Source: Cenococcum geophilum 1.58 (taxonomy: Eukaryota; Ascomycota; Dothideomycetes; Gloniales; Gloniaceae). From it: a stretch of DNA of 64,000 nucleotides. Below, piece after piece: positions 59,081-64,000 of this stretch. The notes below the pieces were generated by a model, which made no database searches, was not told where the DNA came from, and worked only from the letters and a program-made list of their open reading frames with translations. Position 1 is the stretch's first letter; every line of letters begins with the position of its first letter. The position numbers and the translations under genes were made by a program. The stretch covers positions 64,760 to 128,759 of the forward strand of contig KV748296.1 in NCBI GenBank assembly GCA_001692895.1. The letters run 5' to 3'.

Positions 59081-59391
59081 ATAGTAACCAAAGTTATATA
59101 ATATGCTATATATTAAATAAGAGGAATAAGAGGAACTTATGTACCTTATATATAAGACGTATATTACGTATAAGAAGGATTTTATAGGAGTACGGTTATG
59201 TATTTAAGGACCCTTAGTCCTTACCTAGATAGTTCCTTCCTTATAGTAATTCTTAGAATATAATTAAAGTTAATCTATTGGGCAACCACTCCACTAGTTA
59301 TTATTTCGTTGTTGACTTTTATACTTACATTTCCTATATACCTAGCCTAATAACAAGCCCACCGTAGTTCTTGCTATAAGGTTCCGTTACA
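58967..59391 (+). repeat. Gypsy-4b right LTR
   Basis: 425 bp, same ends as the left LTR, with RIP-type differences. Confidence 0.92.
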
Positions 59392-60150
59392 AATAGGTTA
59401 TAAGCATCTTTAGGAAAGAACGCGTTCTTAATAATCTTTAAGGATATCTCTAATATTAGTAAAATAGTAAAAGATTAAAGGAATTAGTGTAATAAAGCTA
59501 AAGAAACTATCTAAAAAGCTTAGGGATAGGATATTTTTAATAGACCACTAAAATACGAAGTCTTTTACTACTTCCTTTCTACTACCTAAAAGCTTACCGT
59601 CCACCTACTTTATAAAGTAAAAGCGTAAGTTAATAAATCCCTAGTTAAGAGTCTCAATTATCTAAAACGCAGTGTTAAGAATACTACTTAACTACAGCCA
59701 ACTAACTTCGCGCTCGCGCCTAAAATATTAGGAAGAGTAATATTAGACTAGGTAGTAAATAAGTATAGTTTAGGGAGATACTTAACTAGCTTCCTTATTC
59801 TAAATAAGGACCTACTACTAAAAAGTAAAAGGCTAACTATAGTAGGACTAGAGGTTACTAATATTAGAATTAAATAGATAGGAGAGAGCTTAGCTCTTAT
59901 ACTGCGAATATATTTATAATATACTTTCAACATAATAAATCCTTTAGCTTCTTAGCCGTTAACACCTATTTAAGGAGGAGGTGTTAGTATTATGCTAAGC
60001 CTATTCTATTAGGGATCGCCTATATTAGTTAACTTGCCTTTATTATCTATAAATAAGAGTATTCTCGCAGCTAAAACGCCTATTAGCTCGCCCTTACGGC
60101 TACTAGTGTCTTTATTAAGGAGGAATCTAAAAAAAAGAGCTAATAATTAC
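59392..60150. other. RIPed remains, no gene named
   Basis: Continues the sequence interrupted by Gypsy-4b. Coding-like residues (LLLKSKRLTIVGLEVTNIRI) near 59810-59880, then AAGGAGGAGG followed by TGTTAGTATTATG at about 59980, which looks like a purine tract plus LTR start of an unidentified element. The minus-strand open stretch 59748-59933 is a shadow. Confidence 0.4.
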
Positions 60151-60159
60151 TTACCCAGA

Positions 60160-62250
60160 AGTAGAAGGGCTAGGGGTAGTATTAATATTTAATAAGAACG
60201 TTATTAAGCCGGGAGATAATAAGGAGTATATTAAGGAGGCTATAGATACTATAGTAATACTCCGTATAAAACGAGGATATAACTATAAGGATAATATACC
60301 CGCTTATCTTAGGGCGTTCCTAAACTAAACTACTAAAATTAAACTAACTAAGGTTATAAAGCTCTTGCGTAGTTAGTATAGGGCAGCTAGTTTTAATCTA
60401 GAGATATATAAGGTCTACTAGATATATACGCAAGCTATAAAAGGACGTATAGGTTTAGCAATAAAGGGTTTAAACTATACCGCACTATATTACAGACTCC
60501 GTTTAATATATTACGCTTATAACCACCTTAGCACTATAAAGACTAATCCTACTATATACTTTTAGTTTAGAAAGGCTTATAACCCTCTAGTTTTATTTAA
60601 TTCCTTAAAACTATATAAGTTTATTTATAACTTAGTACTAAGGTTTTTATATAATAGAGAGGCCTTACTTAATTAGATAATATTACTAGAAGACTAAAAA
60701 GTATAGTAGCGAGAAGGATCTGTAATTTTAAACGTATTTAGATAGTAGTAGGATTTTAATATCTTAGTAATAATTAATAAGAAAATACGTATATACCGCC
60801 ACTATTAGCGTTAAATTAATAGGCGGCTAAATTATAGCTAGTTAAGAACAATAGTTTATAGTCTCTACTAACAGCTAATAAGATAAGACCCTTAGTATTA
60901 TTATCTCTATTATACTCTTAGGCCTAATAGCTAGTAGCAACTTATTTCCTACCCTTATTATATAAAATTTACAGTTAAAGGAAACTTTACAGCTTGCTGC
61001 CATATTAACGTTAATATTCCCTTACTCCTTAAAAGTAGATATAGTACTAATATAATCTAAGAGAGCATTTTTCTAAATAATAAGACTAAGAATAGCTATA
61101 TAATTATCCTACTTAATATATATTATTACTTAGAATTATAGTAGGCAGATCTTAAAGCGTAAGGATTGGCTAAGGGTAATAGATTTATATATAAAATCTT
61201 AGACCATAATTAGACTATTAAGAACGTAGAGAAATATACAACTAACTAGGTAGCTTAGCTATATAAGAAAGGAGATATATATAACTATACCTTACCTTCC
61301 TTATAGAGTAAAAGGACTTTTAATTAAGACCCAGCGAATAATGCTACTATAGTTTATTAGTATTTAGGCCGATTATAATAACCTTAAGGTTACTAAAGGA
61401 GGTACTTAGGCAGAGTTAGTAGATGCGCACTAAGACTTAAGAGCGCCGCCCTATACGCCGTCTAGACATACCAATCTCTGCACCATAATTCTATATCGCT
61501 TCCCTGCAGTAATTAAGCTTATAGCTGCCAGCGCTCTATCTAACGCCCTTCTTAGTAAATAATAATAGGATTCTCTAGTAGTAATCTCAGATTATAATCT
61601 TCTTCTTACTAGTAATAGGAATAAAGTTATAAAATAAATACATTCCTATTATCTAAAGGCTATTAAGAACTATAAGGATGTATTTTAGCTTATGCGTATA
61701 ATTAAAATAGAGCGCTTTAATAGCCACTTATACTTATACTACGTTAATAATAGAAATAATCCTTTAACTATTACAGTAAATCTAAGTAAAGTACCCCTAA
61801 TTATTATAAAAGGACAAAGTTATATAGAGTTATTTAAAGAATTATAAGATAGAACTAAGTAAGTAGAAGAATATAAAAGAGCTATATTATTTAGGAGCCG
61901 CTAGTCTAATATATCTTGTACTACTTAGCTAGGCGGATAAGAATGGTCTCGTTTAACCAGAACGGAGTCTCCTTATTTACCATCTTAGGTTTATAGTAAA
62001 GGTAAGGAACGCATATAATTACCTACTACGCCTTTATTTTAAAGATAAGGAGTTTTAGAGTTTTAGAAGTTATTAGGGGACAATAACTTAGGTAGGGGAG
62101 GTATATAGTAGTGTAATTTAGCCCCCTAGATTTAACATCTAAATTAGGTATAGCTTTAGGAGATCCTAGGCCTTCTATAGTTATATAGGTCGGTTTAGAG
62201 CCCTTAGAGTCTTTAATAACTTAGGCGACATCAATAGATATACAATTTTC
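60160..62250 (+). pseudogene. Unidentified protein-coding relic, RIP-degraded
   Basis: One plus-strand frame stays plausible for about 1.3 kb if TAG/TAA are read as former Gln: YPEVEGLGVVLIFNKNVIKP at the start, then ALYYRLRLIYYAYNHLSTIK, INKKIRIYRHYQRQINRRL, NFTACCHINVNIPLLLKSRY and GLAKGNRFIYKI. A frame shift is likely after 61350, where coding-like sequence continues to about 62000. I do not recognise the family. It could be a transposon cargo gene or a duplicated host gene caught by RIP. No LTRs or TIRs were found around it. Confidence 0.5.
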
Positions 62251-62873
62251 CTTTAATATACTCTTTTCTTTCTTTTCTTTCTGCTTAATTCTAATTAAGT
62301 ATAACTAACTAATAGACCAATAGACTGATAGACTAATAACACTGTTAACTTTTCATCTAAGAGATACCGTACCCTCCCATAATACTAGTGTATAAATTGT
62401 TATAGTAGCTTGCCATTTAATTAATCGCTTAAAATTAATAAAGGGATCCTATATATAAGCATAGCTTCTCGCGCAAACTTATAAGCACTAGATTCTAAAT
62501 CTATAATAGCTATTTATAAATTCTACTTAGTTTGGTCTATATTAATCGGCTAGTTGTGGAGAAAATAAGTCAGTAAGTCGGAGAGTTAATTTTGGTAAGG
62601 CGACTAAGTTTAAAAGGCGACCAAGTTCCGGGGGTCTAAGCTAAAGGCTTATTCAGCTATCTTACCTAAAGGTTTATATTATTATAATCTCTTACTATTA
62701 GAGGGACCTTTCTGCCTTAATATAATAGCTTTATATAAGGTATTTATAGAGTTTCTATTTAAGTATTTGCGAGATTTTTAAGGGAAGATAGTAGTTATAA
62801 ACAAAAGATATAAATTAATAATCTAGTTCTTAAAGCCGACTACCCTTCTAAAAAGGAGTAGGAAGGATTTAAA
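62251..62873. other. Non-coding RIPed DNA
   Basis: Includes a pyrimidine-rich run (TCTTTTCTTTCTTTTCTTTC near 62262). Nothing else seen. Confidence 0.4.
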
Positions 62874-63090
62874 TATAAGGGGACTTTATAAATAGAGGGC
62901 TATAAGGATACAATTATAGAATAGAAGAGATTGGTAAGAGAGATGAATTCTTAAGGAGGTAAGGCCTCTAGGATTATAAAGACTGTATACTACAGACATA
63001 TGCCTTTAGTATATAACTGGCGACTATTTAAAGGGCGTCTAAGGGTTGTCCTAAGGGCAACCTAAGGTAACTGTAATAATATCCCTTATA
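62874..63090. repeat. RIPed solo LTR of the 34177 family
   Basis: 217 bp, TATAAGGGG...CCCTTATA. It follows 34177-34391 base for base apart from transitions (for example GGTTGTCCTAAGGGCAACCT for GGTTGTCCTGAGGGCAACCC). No clear target duplication. Confidence 0.82.
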
Positions 63091-64000
63091 GCCACTCTAT
63101 TATTATTGTTATAAAAACTGCCTATATTAAAACCAAGAATTATTATTAACGCTATAGCGATTGAGGCAAGAAAGTAGGTTTCCTTTATAGTAACCGTTTT
63201 AATCTATACCGCTTCTATACTTCTAGCTTCTACTATTTTACTTATTACCCCTACTACTACTATAAAACCTAGCATAATATTTACGCTTAATTAACAAAAT
63301 TTAAGGTTAATAGAGTCGGTATATTACGTTTCCCGTTATATATATATATATAAGTTGCGGATTTTTATAACCTGCTTACTCTATATCTTTTAGTAGAAAG
63401 TAGTAGTATTAAACTACAACTTATTATAACATAAAATCAATTTATTACTTTAAAAACTTGGCTTTACTAGACTATGTTTTCCTTATAGTAGGTACTTCTA
63501 AATTACAATCTAATATTAAAGGGCCAACGGAGGGAAATAAACATCTCGCACTTTTTAGTAATACCGTTTTACGCCTTTATATACTTAATAAATAGTACTT
63601 AAGCGGAATAGATATAGGTATAGATATAATAAGATAGGATTCTAGTCTTAAACAATTTATATAAAGTATTTTATTTTAATAATACAGTTAATTAAACGGC
63701 CGTTTAACTTGCCTCCTTTAGTATAGTTGCTTATAATAATAATAATTCATTGCTTAACGTCCGATTTGGATCCCTATTAGGCCCACGCGGACTACTCCTT
63801 ATATATATATAGGGACAAAACTCTATTTGAGAAAACCCCGTAATCTATCTCCCTGCCTTTTAGGACTTGCCTATAAGACGCCTATAAGGCGCCTGCGAGT
63901 CACCTATAGTACTCCTACTACCTTACTTTTTAACCTTTTTAGGAACCACTGCTGCTGTAACAAGCCTACAGACGCGCTAGTATCGCAAACTTTACTCTAC
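63091..64000. other. RIPed DNA, nothing assigned
   Basis: No coding frame or repeat recognised. Short TATATATA runs at about 63340 and 63800. Confidence 0.4.

Larger units (their letters stand above)
51172..59391 (+). mobile_element. Gypsy-4b: second copy of the family
   Basis: LTRs 51172-51596 and 58967-59391 (425 bp each), TSD AATAG at 51167-51171 and 59392-59396, and purine tract GAGGAGGGAGATGG before the right LTR. Contains a 257-bp insertion at 55897-56153. Confidence 0.92.

Overview
The window reads as nuclear DNA of a filamentous ascomycete. Outside about 14.6-19.7 kb the sequence is nearly free of CpA and TpG, rich in TpA, and still keeps CpG. Reading frames of recognisable transposon proteins are broken almost only by TAG/TAA at expected Gln or Trp codons. 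That is the mark of repeat-induced point mutation (RIP) acting on CpA. No rRNA, tRNA or CRISPR was seen.

Layout: 1-2.9 kb, the 3' part of a Helitron (Rep/Pif1 helicase) with a large terminal hairpin. 4.4-6.3 kb, a Tc1/mariner transposase relic on the minus strand. 6.3-14.6 kb, a piggyBac-like element with TTAA duplications, interrupted by a complete minus-strand Ty3/Gypsy element (Gypsy-1, 7230-13229, TSD TAGAC). 14.6-19.6 kb, a non-RIPed island holding one apparently intact gene: a minus-strand, multi-exon NLR-type STAND protein with an N-terminal SesB-like alpha/beta hydrolase and an NB-ARC domain. 19.6-31.8 kb, a three-level nest: a mariner element, split by a Gypsy element (Gypsy-2, TSD ACGGA), whose right LTR is split by a tyrosine-recombinase retrotransposon with Ngaro-style split direct repeats. 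32.3-41.1 kb, a small TIR element split by Gypsy-3 (TSD CTATA), which itself carries a 128-bp MITE, a solo LTR (TSD GAGCT) and a 1.75-kb non-RIPed TIR element (TSD TA). 41.8-49.7 kb and 51.2-59.4 kb, two copies of one further Gypsy family (Gypsy-4a and 4b). Copy 4b carries a 257-bp insertion with 9-bp flanking duplications. 59.4-64 kb, degraded sequence including an unidentified coding relic and a RIPed solo LTR.

In several places removing the insertion restores the host reading frame exactly: piggyBac transposase, gag zinc knuckle, integrase and RT. This fixes element borders and the relative order of events. Most elements were mutated by RIP, but the solo LTR at 34.2 kb, the 37.4-39.15 kb element and the 257-bp element are almost clean and so arrived later or escaped. 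The only gene likely to make a protein is the NLR; such proteins act in fungal non-self recognition and regulated cell death, and they often sit in repeat-rich, variable compartments. Coordinates of degraded coding regions are approximate because they come from reading through RIP stops by eye.
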